A stretch of DNA of 38,806 nt from CAYNNP01 sp964398215. GTDB lineage: Bacteria; Planctomycetota; Planctomycetia; Pirellulales; Pirellulaceae. Within the stretch, counting starts at the first letter, position 1. Every line of letters begins with the position of its first letter. Shown one piece after another: positions 8,212 to 16,336 of the stretch. Where the stretch lies: positions 1-38,806 of the forward strand of contig CAYNNP010000035.1 in NCBI GenBank assembly GCA_964398215.1. The letters run 5' to 3'. A program made the position numbers and the translations under genes. The notes beneath the pieces are model-generated. The model did no database searches. It worked only from the letters and a program-made list of their open reading frames with translations, and was not told the origin of the DNA.

Positions 8212-9438
8212 CTACGGATTCGCGACGCGTAAAGGCCGTTTTGCTGTCAGCACTAACGCCATCGAAAGCAGCGGCACCAAGGTAAAGAACGCCAGCGCTG
8301 CGTCGTATCGCCCCCAGTAATCGTTAGCCAAAGCAAGCGGTAGCGGTCCAATCGCTGCGGCAAAGATCATCACGGACAATGCGACGCCACGGATGACTCC
8401 TTGGTTTTCACGGCCATAGTAGTTGACCCACACGACAGTCCCGGCGGTTCGCAGGATACTTCCGCAAAGGCCACCAAGGATTGCGAACAAAAACACGAAC
8501 GCCCAATGCGGCATCAGCCACACGACCGCGACCGCGGCGCCTTGCAGCAACATGGCCAGGCCCATCAGTCGCTCGGCGGGATAACGGTCTGTCAGCGCAC
8601 CGGCGCCCAGTGCTGCCAAAGTCGCGATCGTCGCTTGAAAGGTGATCAATGATATCGCCATCTCTTTGGAAATACCGTGCGCTGCCAAAATCGTTTCTTG
8701 ATGAAACACCAAACCCGTGCCCACCATTCCTGCGCAAAACCCAACGCTAACTAGTTTCCAAAACGTGGCATCTCGCATGACCTCGCGAACCGTCCACGCT
8801 TCCATCGTCGCGTGCGATGCGACTGGCGCTGCCGTGTTGACTTCATCGGTATCAACCGACGGATCAATACCATCTGGGTGCAGCCCGATGTCTTCTGGAC
8901 GATCGCGAAAGAACAACGCGGTCGGCACAACGATTGTGACAGCGACGATCACTCCCAAGATTTGCCAGGCAGTTTGCCAACCAAACCGATCAATCAAATA
9001 CAGATTCAATATTGGGAAACACATCACAGAAACACTGCCTCCGATTCCGGACAGTGCGGTCGCAAATCCACGCTTGCGCAAAAACCATTCGCCGACAATC
9101 CAAGTTCCGATCAACCACATCGCTCCTTGGCCCAGGCACCGGATCAAGGTGAACCCAAAATACAATCGTGGAATATCTTCGACCGTCGACATCACCCAGC
9201 AGGCTGCACACAGCATCGTGGCGGTGATCGGCAAGACTCGTCGAGCTCCAAATCGATCAACGATTCTTCCCGTCCATGGCAATACGGCACCGCTGATAAT
9301 CGTGGCAGCGCCGTAGGCGAACGACAGGCTAGTTTCGCTAGTGCCCAAAGAATCCTGCATCGGTTTCTTAAAGGCTGCTACCGAATAGGATTGTCCTGGT
9401 GCGGACATGAACTGCGCCGCCGCCGAAAACCCCAGCAT
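8212..9438 (-). CDS. Major facilitator superfamily transporter (start probably further upstream)
   Basis: The product is a polytopic membrane protein of about 12 helices. The loop after helix 2 carries the MFS signature as GRIVDRFGARRV (about residues 56-67), with a related GALTDRYPAERL in the second half. The substrate is unknown; carboxylate or drug transport are both possible for this family. The first ATG in frame (9438) would cut the first membrane helix: the open frame continues upstream and encodes HRFFPGWI directly before MLGFSAAAQF, a normal MFS beginning. No ATG, GTG or TTG occurs in frame upstream before the TGA at 9625-9627, but tandem CTG codons at 9507 and 9504 follow an AAGG (9512-9515), so a CTG start adding about 23 residues is likely. 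The gene runs towards the transsulfuration operon. Confidence 0.8.
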   Translation of the reverse strand: MLGFSAAAQFMSAPGQSYSVAAFKKPMQDSLGTSETSLSFAYGAATIISGAVLPWTGRIVDRFGARRVLPITATMLCAACWVMSTVEDIPRLYFGFTLIRCLGQGAMWLIGTWIVGEWFLRKRGFATALSGIGGSVSVMCFPILNLYLIDRFGWQTAWQILGVIVAVTIVVPTALFFRDRPEDIGLHPDGIDPSVDTDEVNTAAPVASHATMEAWTVREVMRDATFWKLVSVGFCAGMVGTGLVFHQETILAAHGISKEMAISLITFQATIATLAALGAGALTDRYPAERLMGLAMLLQGAAVAVVWLMPHWAFVFLFAILGGLCGSILRTAGTVVWVNYYGRENQGVIRGVALSVMIFAAAIGPLPLALANDYWGRYDAALAFFTLVPLLSMALVLTAKRPLRVANP

Positions 9439-9519
9439 GATCCAGCCCGGAAAAAAGCGGTGTTTCGATGACTTTGCAGTATCCGGTTCCGGCGGTTGGC
9501 TCAGCAGAATGCCTTGTTT

Positions 9520-9555
9520 AAAAGAAAGCCTGGCGACAAAAGAAAGCCTGACGAC
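9520..9555. repeat. 18-bp near-perfect tandem duplication upstream of the MFS gene
   Basis: AAAAGAAAGCCTGGCGAC (9520-9537) is followed immediately by AAAAGAAAGCCTGACGAC (9538-9555), with one mismatch. On the minus strand it lies just upstream of the probable CTG start of the MFS gene, in the same open frame. Because the unit is a multiple of three it would not shift the frame if it were translated. It looks like a recent local duplication in the leader. Confidence 0.75.
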
Positions 9556-9746
9556 GTTCGGCTCTGGTGAAAACGATCCGAGATTATGACTTGAAGCCAG
9601 CGAAATGAAAGAGGCGGTACATGCTCATAGCCTGGCATCGCCCGAATGGCTCGCCGGTCCCAATGGACTGCCGCTACTTCGATACAATGTGCAAACGCGA
9701 CGCCACGTTGACGAAATTCGTTTTTGGATATTTGCTGCAGGCTACC

Positions 9747-11192
9747 ATGAAAACTACATCGATTTGCGTGCTCACTTTCGGATATGCCATTCTGTTCCTC
9801 GGACCAGCTTGTCGTAGCCAAGAAACAGAAACCGGTTCTTTGCAGGCAGGCTTCGCCGCAGTTGATATCACACCGCAACAGTTCCCTGTCAATCTTCCTG
9901 GCGGCTTTCGCGACAACTTGGGAACGAAGGTTCACGACAAATTTCACTCACGTGCCATGGTGTTGAGCGATGGCCAGACAATTCTGACAATGGTGGTTGT
10001 CGATAACCTTGGAGGCGGCGCGACGGAACTGAATGAAGCGAAAGCGATCGCTTCGAAATCGACGGGCATTCCAGTGGAACGAATGCTGATCAGTTGTACT
10101 CACACGCATAGCGGCCCATCATCGGGCGTAACGTCGGGGCGGCCGGCGGAAGTTGCGTATCGATTGCACTTCGTCAAAGGCGTTGCAAATTCGATCATCA
10201 CCGCACACCAAAACCTTCAAACGGCAACACTCGGTTACGAATCACATCCTCTGCCAGACGAAGTCTTCAATCGTCGATGGCACTTGAAGCCCGGAAAGAT
10301 GCCGACCAATCCATTTGGCGAGATGGACGAAGTCAAAATGAATCCGTCCAATCGCCCTAGCGTTTTGGATCGCCCGGCAGGTCCAACGGATCCCGACATC
10401 ACGGTGATTTCCGTCCGCGACAAACGAAACAAACCGCTCGGACTTTACGCAAACTATTCGTTGCATTACGTCGGAGGCGTTCCACGTGGTGAATTATCGT
10501 CCGACTACTTTGGTATCTTCGCCAAGTTGATGCCCGTCCGCATGCGAACCAGTGACAAGTACGTTGCGATGATGTCCAACGGCACATCAGGCGATATCAA
10601 CAACATTCCTTTTGGTGAAATTCGACCACCGCGTCAATCGTACGAACAGATGAACATCGTCGCCCGCAAGGCAGCTGATACAGCTTGGATGGCCGATCAA
10701 AAAATCGACGCATACTCTGGCCAAATCCGGCTGGGCTTCACGCAGCGAACCATTGTGCTGCGTCATCGACAGGTTGGCGAAGAAACGTTGGCGCGGGCAA
10801 AGAAGATTGTGGCGATGACAGATGAAACTGAAATCAACAAACTGCCTCGGTTGGCACAAATCTACGCGCAACGCACACTGGACTTGGCAAAACTGTCAAA
10901 CATCGAAAAGTCCGTCATCGTGCAAGCGATTCGAATTGGCGACATGTGTGTGTGCGCAATTCCATTCGAAACGTTGGTCGAAATCGGCTTGGAGCTAAAG
11001 GACCGTAGCCCGTTCGCGAAAACCATGGTGGTTAGCTTGGCGAACGAACGCTACGGATATTTGCCCTCACCTGCCCAACATCGGCTGGGTGGCTACGAGA
11101 CTTGGCTGGGCACTAACAAGGTGCAGAAAGATGCCTCTGATATCATCACTAAAAACTTGCTAGAAATGCTGGCGGAACTAAACGAAGGTTAA
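9747..11192 (+). CDS. Secreted neutral/alkaline ceramidase-like N-terminal domain hydrolase
   Basis: With the ATG at 9747 the product has 481 residues and starts with a clear signal peptide (MKTTSICVLTFGYAILFLGPACRSQ). An in-frame ATG at 9621 would put 42 unlikely residues before that signal, so I reject it. The mature part begins with GFAAVDITP, and the zinc-site motif CTHTHSGP (H119 and H121) matches the neutral/alkaline non-lysosomal ceramidase N-terminal domain family. Later segments include NYSLHYVGG and MSNGTSGDINN, as in that family. True neutral ceramidases carry an extra C-terminal immunoglobulin-like domain and are about 650 residues or more, so this is the short form common in planctomycetes and the substrate is probably not ceramide itself. 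It stands alone, 64 bases before the next plus-strand gene. Confidence 0.75.
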   Translation: MKTTSICVLTFGYAILFLGPACRSQETETGSLQAGFAAVDITPQQFPVNLPGGFRDNLGTKVHDKFHSRAMVLSDGQTILTMVVVDNLGGGATELNEAKAIASKSTGIPVERMLISCTHTHSGPSSGVTSGRPAEVAYRLHFVKGVANSIITAHQNLQTATLGYESHPLPDEVFNRRWHLKPGKMPTNPFGEMDEVKMNPSNRPSVLDRPAGPTDPDITVISVRDKRNKPLGLYANYSLHYVGGVPRGELSSDYFGIFAKLMPVRMRTSDKYVAMMSNGTSGDINNIPFGEIRPPRQSYEQMNIVARKAADTAWMADQKIDAYSGQIRLGFTQRTIVLRHRQVGEETLARAKKIVAMTDETEINKLPRLAQIYAQRTLDLAKLSNIEKSVIVQAIRIGDMCVCAIPFETLVEIGLELKDRSPFAKTMVVSLANERYGYLPSPAQHRLGGYETWLGTNKVQKDASDIITKNLLEMLAELNEG

Positions 11193-11256
11193 GATTCCGC
11201 TTGCGTGGTGACTGCAAAATGTCGGCCACTTTCACATGCTACTATGAGATTTTTGA

Positions 11257-12849
11257 ATGCGAATTGCATTTGTCTGTTTTGTCGCTTTGCTCTTGATACT
11301 GAGTGTTGCAGCCGGTTTCCTGTACCCATGGGCGCTGTTAGCCTGGATCGTACTTGGCCCTCTGGTGGCACTTGGGATATTCGATTTACTTCAAGTCCGT
11401 CACTCGATATTGCGAAACTTCCCAGTGCTTGGGCACTTTCGTTATTTGTTCGAGCTGATTCGTCCTGAGATCTACCAATACTTTGTGGAAAATGACACCG
11501 AAGGTGTGCCATTCGATCGAGACCAACGCTCGCTGATATACCAACGTGCAAAAGACGTTCGCGATACAGTTCCCTTTGGCACCAAAGAGAATTTGTATGA
11601 AACCGGGTACGAGTGGGTCAACCATTCAATGTCGCCGGTCATTCACGTGCCCGAAAATATGCGAGTCACCGTTGGTGGGCGCGAATGCACGCAGCCCTAT
11701 TCTTGCAACCTGCTAAACATTTCGGCGATGAGCTACGGTTCGCTCAGTAAGAATGCTGTGCTGGCTCTTAGCAAAGGCGCCAAGCAAGGTTGCTTTGCAC
11801 ACAACACCGGCGAAGGCGGAGTTAGCCCCTACCACATCGAAGGCGGTGGCGACCTGATTTGGCAAGTCGGCACGGGATACTTTGGCTGTCGAAACCAGGA
11901 TGGGACCTTCAGCGAATCAATGTTTGCAGAAACAGCTTCGTGCGAAAACATCAAGATGGTTGAACTGAAACTTTCGCAAGGTGCTAAGCCTGGTCATGGC
12001 GGAATTCTACCAGCCGCAAAACTGACTCCAGAGATTGCCAAGATCCGAGGCGTACCACTGGGCAAAGACGTGCTTTCCCCGCCCGGTCATTCATCGTTCT
12101 CGACACCCATTGGACTGCTAGAATTCGTTCAATTGTTGCGTGAAAAATCTGGTGGCAAACCAATTGGCTTCAAGCTATGTGTTGGCAAACGACGTGAGTT
12201 CTTGGCCGTTTGCAAGGCCATGGTCGAAACGGGGCTCAAGCCAGATTTCATCGCTGTTGATGGCGGCGAAGGTGGGACTGGTGCCGCGCCGCTGGAGTTT
12301 TCCAATCACATCGGAACTCCGCTAGTCGAAGGATTGATTTTCGTTCACAACGCACTGGTGGGTTATGGATTGCGCGACGAAATTCGTGTGATTGCGAGTG
12401 GCAAGGTTACATCGGGTTTCGATATTTTGAAACGATTGGCGCTGGGGGCGGATGCTTGCTATTCAGCTCGATCAATGATGATGGCCCTCGGTTGTATCCA
12501 AGCCCTGAAGTGCAATAGCAACGAATGCCCCGTGGGCGTTGCCACGCAAAAGAAATCACTGATGAACGGTTTGGTGGTTTCGGACAAAAGCCAACGGGTT
12601 GCCAATTATCACCGCGAGACGATCACAAGCTTGTGTGAAATACTCGGTGCTCTTGGGCTTCATCGGCCAGAAGATTTGAGACCCTGGCACGTCGTTCATC
12701 GCATCTCGCCGACCAAGATTCGCCACTACGCGGAACTGTACGACTACATCGAGCCGGGTTCACTTTTGAATGAGCCTCTACCAGATAGTTTTGTACGGGC
12801 ATGCCGCGCGGCGTCGGCACAAACATTTGAAAGTGCAACGATTGAGTAA
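11257..12849 (+). CDS. Membrane-anchored FMN-binding glutamate synthase family protein
   Basis: The 530-residue product starts with two hydrophobic helices (about residues 4-21 and 24-45) and continues as the central/FMN domain of glutamate synthase. Visible family segments are NLLNISAMSYGSLS (about 151-164), GEGGVSPYH (185-193), VDGGEGGTGAAPLEFSNHIG (334-353) and IASGKVTSGFDILKRLALGA (379-398). C413, C419 and C424 follow the C-x5-C-x4-C spacing of the 3Fe-4S cluster ligands in GltB. There is no glutaminase domain, no GXGXG domain and no adjacent small subunit (GltD), so this is the short 'glutamate synthase domain 2' type, whose physiological reaction is not established. The N-terminal anchor places the catalytic part next to the membrane, probably on the cytoplasmic side. 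An ammonia-using or unrelated FMN oxidoreductase role is possible. Confidence 0.85.
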   Translation: MRIAFVCFVALLLILSVAAGFLYPWALLAWIVLGPLVALGIFDLLQVRHSILRNFPVLGHFRYLFELIRPEIYQYFVENDTEGVPFDRDQRSLIYQRAKDVRDTVPFGTKENLYETGYEWVNHSMSPVIHVPENMRVTVGGRECTQPYSCNLLNISAMSYGSLSKNAVLALSKGAKQGCFAHNTGEGGVSPYHIEGGGDLIWQVGTGYFGCRNQDGTFSESMFAETASCENIKMVELKLSQGAKPGHGGILPAAKLTPEIAKIRGVPLGKDVLSPPGHSSFSTPIGLLEFVQLLREKSGGKPIGFKLCVGKRREFLAVCKAMVETGLKPDFIAVDGGEGGTGAAPLEFSNHIGTPLVEGLIFVHNALVGYGLRDEIRVIASGKVTSGFDILKRLALGADACYSARSMMMALGCIQALKCNSNECPVGVATQKKSLMNGLVVSDKSQRVANYHRETITSLCEILGALGLHRPEDLRPWHVVHRISPTKIRHYAELYDYIEPGSLLNEPLPDSFVRACRAASAQTFESATIE

Positions 12850-12944
12850 CCATCGTTATCAGCGATCAGTAGCCCAATTCGTTCAAGGTAATTTGCCATT
12901 GGTGGCTTGACCGGCCAACGGGTTGCGACCACGATGGCGATCCT

Positions 12945-13283
12945 ATGAGCAAAAAGAAACACAATCGCATTCCACACAAATTTTTGCCGTGGATCGCAGC
13001 CAGAAAGAAGTATCGGCTATCCAATATGCACATCCAAATGGCCCGCGAACTGGGAATGAATCCCAAAAAGTTCGAGGGCATGGCGCATACCAAAGGCCGT
13101 CCTGACAAAAAGCCCTTTCCTGAATTTATCGCTTCGCTATACGAGCAGAAATTCGGACGATCTGAGCCAGAAGAGGTGAAGTCGATCGAACAGATGGCCG
13201 CCGAACACATGCAGCGCCGAGAAGAACGAAAGGCAGCCAAAGTTGCAGCAGAAGAATCGGCAGAGCCTACCGAGGCGAGCTAG
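12945..13283 (+). CDS. Small conserved basic protein, function unknown
   Basis: The 112-residue product is rich in Lys and Arg, with no signal peptide or membrane segment. The central part (KFLPWIAARKKYRLSNMHIQ, then ARELGMNPKKFEGM and PFPEFIASLYEQKFG) resembles a widespread family of short uncharacterised bacterial proteins with the text RxLGMNPKK...PWKxPLPxFIxxLYxxRFG. The last 30 residues are a charged helix (MAAEHMQRREERKAAK). It follows the glutamate-synthase-domain gene by 95 bases on the same strand and converges with the M23 peptidase gene with a 30-base gap. A nucleic-acid or ribosome contact would fit the charge but is only a guess. Confidence 0.65.
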   Translation: MSKKKHNRIPHKFLPWIAARKKYRLSNMHIQMARELGMNPKKFEGMAHTKGRPDKKPFPEFIASLYEQKFGRSEPEEVKSIEQMAAEHMQRREERKAAKVAAEESAEPTEAS

Positions 13284-13313
13284 AGCGACGCCGCGCGCTG
13301 GGCAAAATCGGGT

Positions 13314-14822
13314 TCATTGCAAAACAACGGGCGCTTCGACGCGAACATGCAGATGCCCAACCGCCGCGACACCATGTTGGTCTGAACGTTTCACAGTGAC
13401 GATGTAATCACCTGGCTTTTTGTAAGTGTGCTTGGTGATGGCATAACCATCGGCTGCAAGCTTGACTGCGTTACCGTCGGACTGAACCTCGACCGCTGGA
13501 CTGCCGTCACCAAAATCCCATGACTCCTTTCCGGAAGTTGTGTTGAACGTGCGGACCTTGAAAGTGATGGGATCGCCGGGATGGATGTCGTGGGTTGGAT
13601 AAAAATTCGGATGAATCGATGGGATCAGTCGATTGGGATGCTCGCGATCAACCACAACCACTACTGCAAAGTCGTACGCAACGTTGCCTGTCTTGTCGGT
13701 GACCCGTAGGACTTCGCTGTAACGTCCTGGTTTGGAATAAGTCTTGTCGACGCGTGGGGTTGTGTCTGATGAGCCATCATGAAGTTGCCATTGAAAGCTG
13801 GCGACTTCTCCTGAAGCAGCCCACGATCGCGATCCATCAAGCCGTGCCGTTTCGCCAGTAAAAACGACGTGGTGCGGGCGAGCCACTGCGATCACTGGCG
13901 GTTTGTACTGTTTCAGATAGGCTTCCCACAGAAACGCATAGCCTTCCTGCGTTCCCCACTTCCCGGATGGCTGACGGCTCTTGATTTCAAAGTGCAGATG
14001 CGACCAGCCCCCACTGCCTCCTTCCTTGCCCAACAAACCGATTCTCTCACCCTGCGAAATGATGCGACCCGGCACAATGCTCTTGTCGATTTCCTTCAAA
14101 TGACTGTAGCGGTAATACCAGCCACGGGCGTCCAGCAGATAAACCACGTCGTAGCGCGGCGAAACCGGTGTGTCTTTTTTGTGTCCTTCAATGACCAATT
14201 CGCCTGCGGAGACCACACGAGCATCGGTCGCGGCGACGACTTCAACTAGTCCTTCGCTGCCACCGATATCCAAGCCGCTGTGATAGTACATCGTTCGTTT
14301 GCCAGCTCGCTCGCCACCGTCCACGTAAACAGGATCGTTGGCCATCTGCGTGTCAGAGCAGAACCACTTCTGTTTGACCGGGTAGCTGAATGTTCCGGGT
14401 CTCAGTAACGGTGAATCGGCCGGCCATAACCGCAGCCGCGCCGCTTTATCCAGTCCCCATGAACTCGGGCGTCCATTCTGGTTGTATCCACTCGTGATCG
14501 AGCAATCGATTTTTACATTGCCAATTACCTGAGGCCGATGATAGGTCGCCGAAACCAGCTTTCCGCGCTTCCCGTTGACTTCGACCGTGACCTCGGCCCG
14601 ACGAACGGCAAATGAAACATTGTCGCGCGTTTCTTGTAAGTCAATCAACTTGACTGTGGCCTGTGAACCGTCACACAACGTTACCGTCGTCGCCTCGCCA
14701 AGCTCCAGATCGACAACACGTACAAGCGGCTCAGTGGCGACTGATTCGTCGGCTGCGCTACACGCGGTTGTGCCAAAGCACACGAGTACAAACGCGTGGA
14801 GTACGTGAGCATAGATCTTCAT
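13314..14822 (-). CDS. Secreted M23 (LytM-type) peptidase with PKD-like domains
   Basis: The chosen ATG (14822) gives 502 residues starting with a signal peptide ending near ACSAAD; an AGGGA lies about 7 bases upstream. A GTG nine codons earlier is possible but adds nothing. Residues about 178-282 are an M23 domain: H181 and D185 in YHSGLDIG, H241 in RYSHLKEID, and H275/H277 in WSHLHFEI supply the zinc ligands and catalytic His. Two PKD-like beta domains follow, about 316-400 (RLDGSRSWA...SFQWQLHDG...YSKPGRY) and 415-500 (WDFGDGSP...HTYKKPGDYIVTV). The M23 family cleaves peptide cross-links in peptidoglycan; PKD domains usually mediate binding. All metal ligands are present, so activity is likely. 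The gene stands alone on this strand. Confidence 0.85.
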   Translation of the reverse strand: MKIYAHVLHAFVLVCFGTTACSAADESVATEPLVRVVDLELGEATTVTLCDGSQATVKLIDLQETRDNVSFAVRRAEVTVEVNGKRGKLVSATYHRPQVIGNVKIDCSITSGYNQNGRPSSWGLDKAARLRLWPADSPLLRPGTFSYPVKQKWFCSDTQMANDPVYVDGGERAGKRTMYYHSGLDIGGSEGLVEVVAATDARVVSAGELVIEGHKKDTPVSPRYDVVYLLDARGWYYRYSHLKEIDKSIVPGRIISQGERIGLLGKEGGSGGWSHLHFEIKSRQPSGKWGTQEGYAFLWEAYLKQYKPPVIAVARPHHVVFTGETARLDGSRSWAASGEVASFQWQLHDGSSDTTPRVDKTYSKPGRYSEVLRVTDKTGNVAYDFAVVVVVDREHPNRLIPSIHPNFYPTHDIHPGDPITFKVRTFNTTSGKESWDFGDGSPAVEVQSDGNAVKLAADGYAITKHTYKKPGDYIVTVKRSDQHGVAAVGHLHVRVEAPVVLQ

Positions 14823-14939
14823 GCATATCCCTGTTTTAAGCTTGGTCACATTCTACACGCCGAACTGTGTTGAATTCAACGGAATAAGGGTCGATACGCG
14901 TCGATATGGGGCGATAGGGTGGATTTGGGGTTGTAGCTA

Positions 14940-14969
14940 TTGACACCACCTCGGTCGCTTTCCTATAGG
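14940..14969 (+). promoter_or_regulatory. Sigma-70-type promoter for the secreted protein gene at 15015
   Basis: A perfect TTGACA (14940-14945) is followed after 18 bases by TATAGG (14964-14969). A start of transcription near 14976 would leave a leader of about 39 bases ending in AGGAAAG ahead of the ATG. The -10 region (TATAGGCCAA) is nearly the same as in the promoter candidate at 34697-34726. Confidence 0.5.
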
Positions 14970-15014
14970 CCAACGATGCTTGCTGGATTGTTGCGATAAC
15001 TTTAGGAAAGTTCA

Positions 15015-16058
15015 ATGAAGAATTCGATTCATGTCTGCCTCTGTTTTGTTGTCGCTTGTATTGCGAACTGCACTGGCACAACGTTCGCGCAAGACACTTA
15101 TCCATTGCCCGCCGCGAAGACGGCTTCGTTAAAACAGGGCACTCAAGTCGCCCCAGCTGTTCAGCCGGCCGGTGGCGCCGGATTCAATACTGGCCCGGTC
15201 ATGCCAACCGGGCTGTCAGTTCCAGCACACGCCAAGAATCGCCCTCAGTTCGCGTCCGGTGATAAACAAGTCCGCATCAATGTTCGTTATATCATGCTGG
15301 ACAACGCCACACGCGCTGCGATGTATGAAAGACTGGGACACCAGAACCTAAAGACTTTTGGAAGCAAAGTACCAATCACTGACGTGGAACTTGGCGACGA
15401 TGTCAACGCATCGGGCAGCGAAGTAGTCGGCAAGAGTTCGCACATCACTACGTGCATTTTAGAAAACACAGACGTAGCTGAAATTCTGAAGGATGTTTCT
15501 GCCAGCGTCGGATCGAACCTCAGTCGTGCCCCAAGTGTGATCTTGGTCGATGGACAAAATGCAAACGTCACTGATTTAGTGCAAAGACCATTTTTGGTCG
15601 ACCTAAAACGTCAAGACACAGCGCAGGGCGCAGTCCTCAATACGGTTACTCAAGTCTTGGATGAAGGCACATCGATCAAGCTGAAGGCACAGATCAAACC
15701 GCCAGGACGCATCGACTTGAGCAGCGAACTACGCATATCAAAACTGATGGGTGTTGAGATGCAGCAGATTTTTGGAGTCTCTCCAAAGACAACCAAAGTC
15801 CAAGTCCCTGTTCACCAACAAGTCGTCGCACAGGTTAATGAAAACTTGGCTGTGGGGCAGTCGCTGTTGATCGATCCGTACGTAAAGCACGAAACTCTAA
15901 TCACCGTGGATGCCGATGTCCCGGTTCTGTCAGGCGTTCCTTATGTCAAGAAACTGTTCAAGAACAAATCGGGCGCAAAGGTTCAGCAGAATTTCATTGT
16001 GTTGCTTGAACCAATGATCGAAAAACCAAAGCAAAGTTCGGCTCAGCCTCAGCAATAA
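15015..16058 (+). CDS. Secreted secretin-core-like protein
   Basis: The 347-residue product has a signal peptide (residues 1-26, ending TTFAQD) and a linker rich in Ala, Pro and Gly to about residue 70. The remainder resembles the pore-forming core of bacterial secretins: INVRYIMLD at the front, a long beta-rich middle, and near the end VDADVPVLSGVPYVKKLFKN followed by NFIVLLEPMI, which is how GspD/PilQ cores end (P-x-L-x-x-IPY-x-x-x-LF ... L-x-x-x-I-x-P). It lacks the N0/N1 domains of a full secretin and no type II secretion or pilus gene is nearby. It could be a free-standing outer-membrane or periplasmic protein built on this fold. An AGGAAAG ribosome site and a good promoter precede it. 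Confidence 0.6.
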   Translation: MKNSIHVCLCFVVACIANCTGTTFAQDTYPLPAAKTASLKQGTQVAPAVQPAGGAGFNTGPVMPTGLSVPAHAKNRPQFASGDKQVRINVRYIMLDNATRAAMYERLGHQNLKTFGSKVPITDVELGDDVNASGSEVVGKSSHITTCILENTDVAEILKDVSASVGSNLSRAPSVILVDGQNANVTDLVQRPFLVDLKRQDTAQGAVLNTVTQVLDEGTSIKLKAQIKPPGRIDLSSELRISKLMGVEMQQIFGVSPKTTKVQVPVHQQVVAQVNENLAVGQSLLIDPYVKHETLITVDADVPVLSGVPYVKKLFKNKSGAKVQQNFIVLLEPMIEKPKQSSAQPQQ

Positions 16059-16121
16059 TCAGATTCGACAAGCATTGGTTTGGGTAACCCGAAGCGTTAG
16101 TTTTGGAGTTGCCCTTTTTAA

Positions 16122-16258
16122 GTAGGCCGGACCGAGCAAACGCCGCAATTGCCGGAACTTCGGACGCAAGTAGAAAGGTCGTTGATAGTGTAATCTCTGC
16201 GACACAATGGAGGCGTTTGCGCTGTTCCGGCACGTATTGCGTCCTTGGTCCGGCCTAC
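16122..16258. repeat. Modular inverted-repeat element (A-B-C-D ... B'-C'-D'-A')
   Basis: The outer arms are perfect 12-bp inverted repeats, GTAGGCCGGACC (16122-16133) and GGTCCGGCCTAC (16247-16258). Inside, three modules recur as reverse complements: GCAAACGCC (16136-16144) with GGCGTTTGC (16212-16220), TGCCGGAAC (16150-16158) with GTTCCGGCA (16224-16232), and GGACGCAA (16162-16169) with TTGCGTCC (16237-16244). The inner modules keep the same left-to-right order on both sides, so they cannot all pair in one nested hairpin. A GC-rich 20-mer (GCGTGAGCGAGGGACCGAGT) follows at 16280-16299 and shares GGACCGAG with the left arm. The element fills the gap between two convergent genes and looks like a dispersed, REP-like intergenic element; I see no other copy in this window. 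Confidence 0.75.
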
Positions 16259-16336
16259 AACCAAACACCACATCAAAAAGCGTGAGCGAGGGACCGAGTC
16301 AAGATTGATTACGATCCTCAATTTTCAAACTTGGGA

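Noticed and set aside
8717..9471. Two long plus-strand frames (8717-9316, 8812-9471)
   Set aside because: Both are antisense to the MFS transporter, have unlikely composition and show no recognisable motif.
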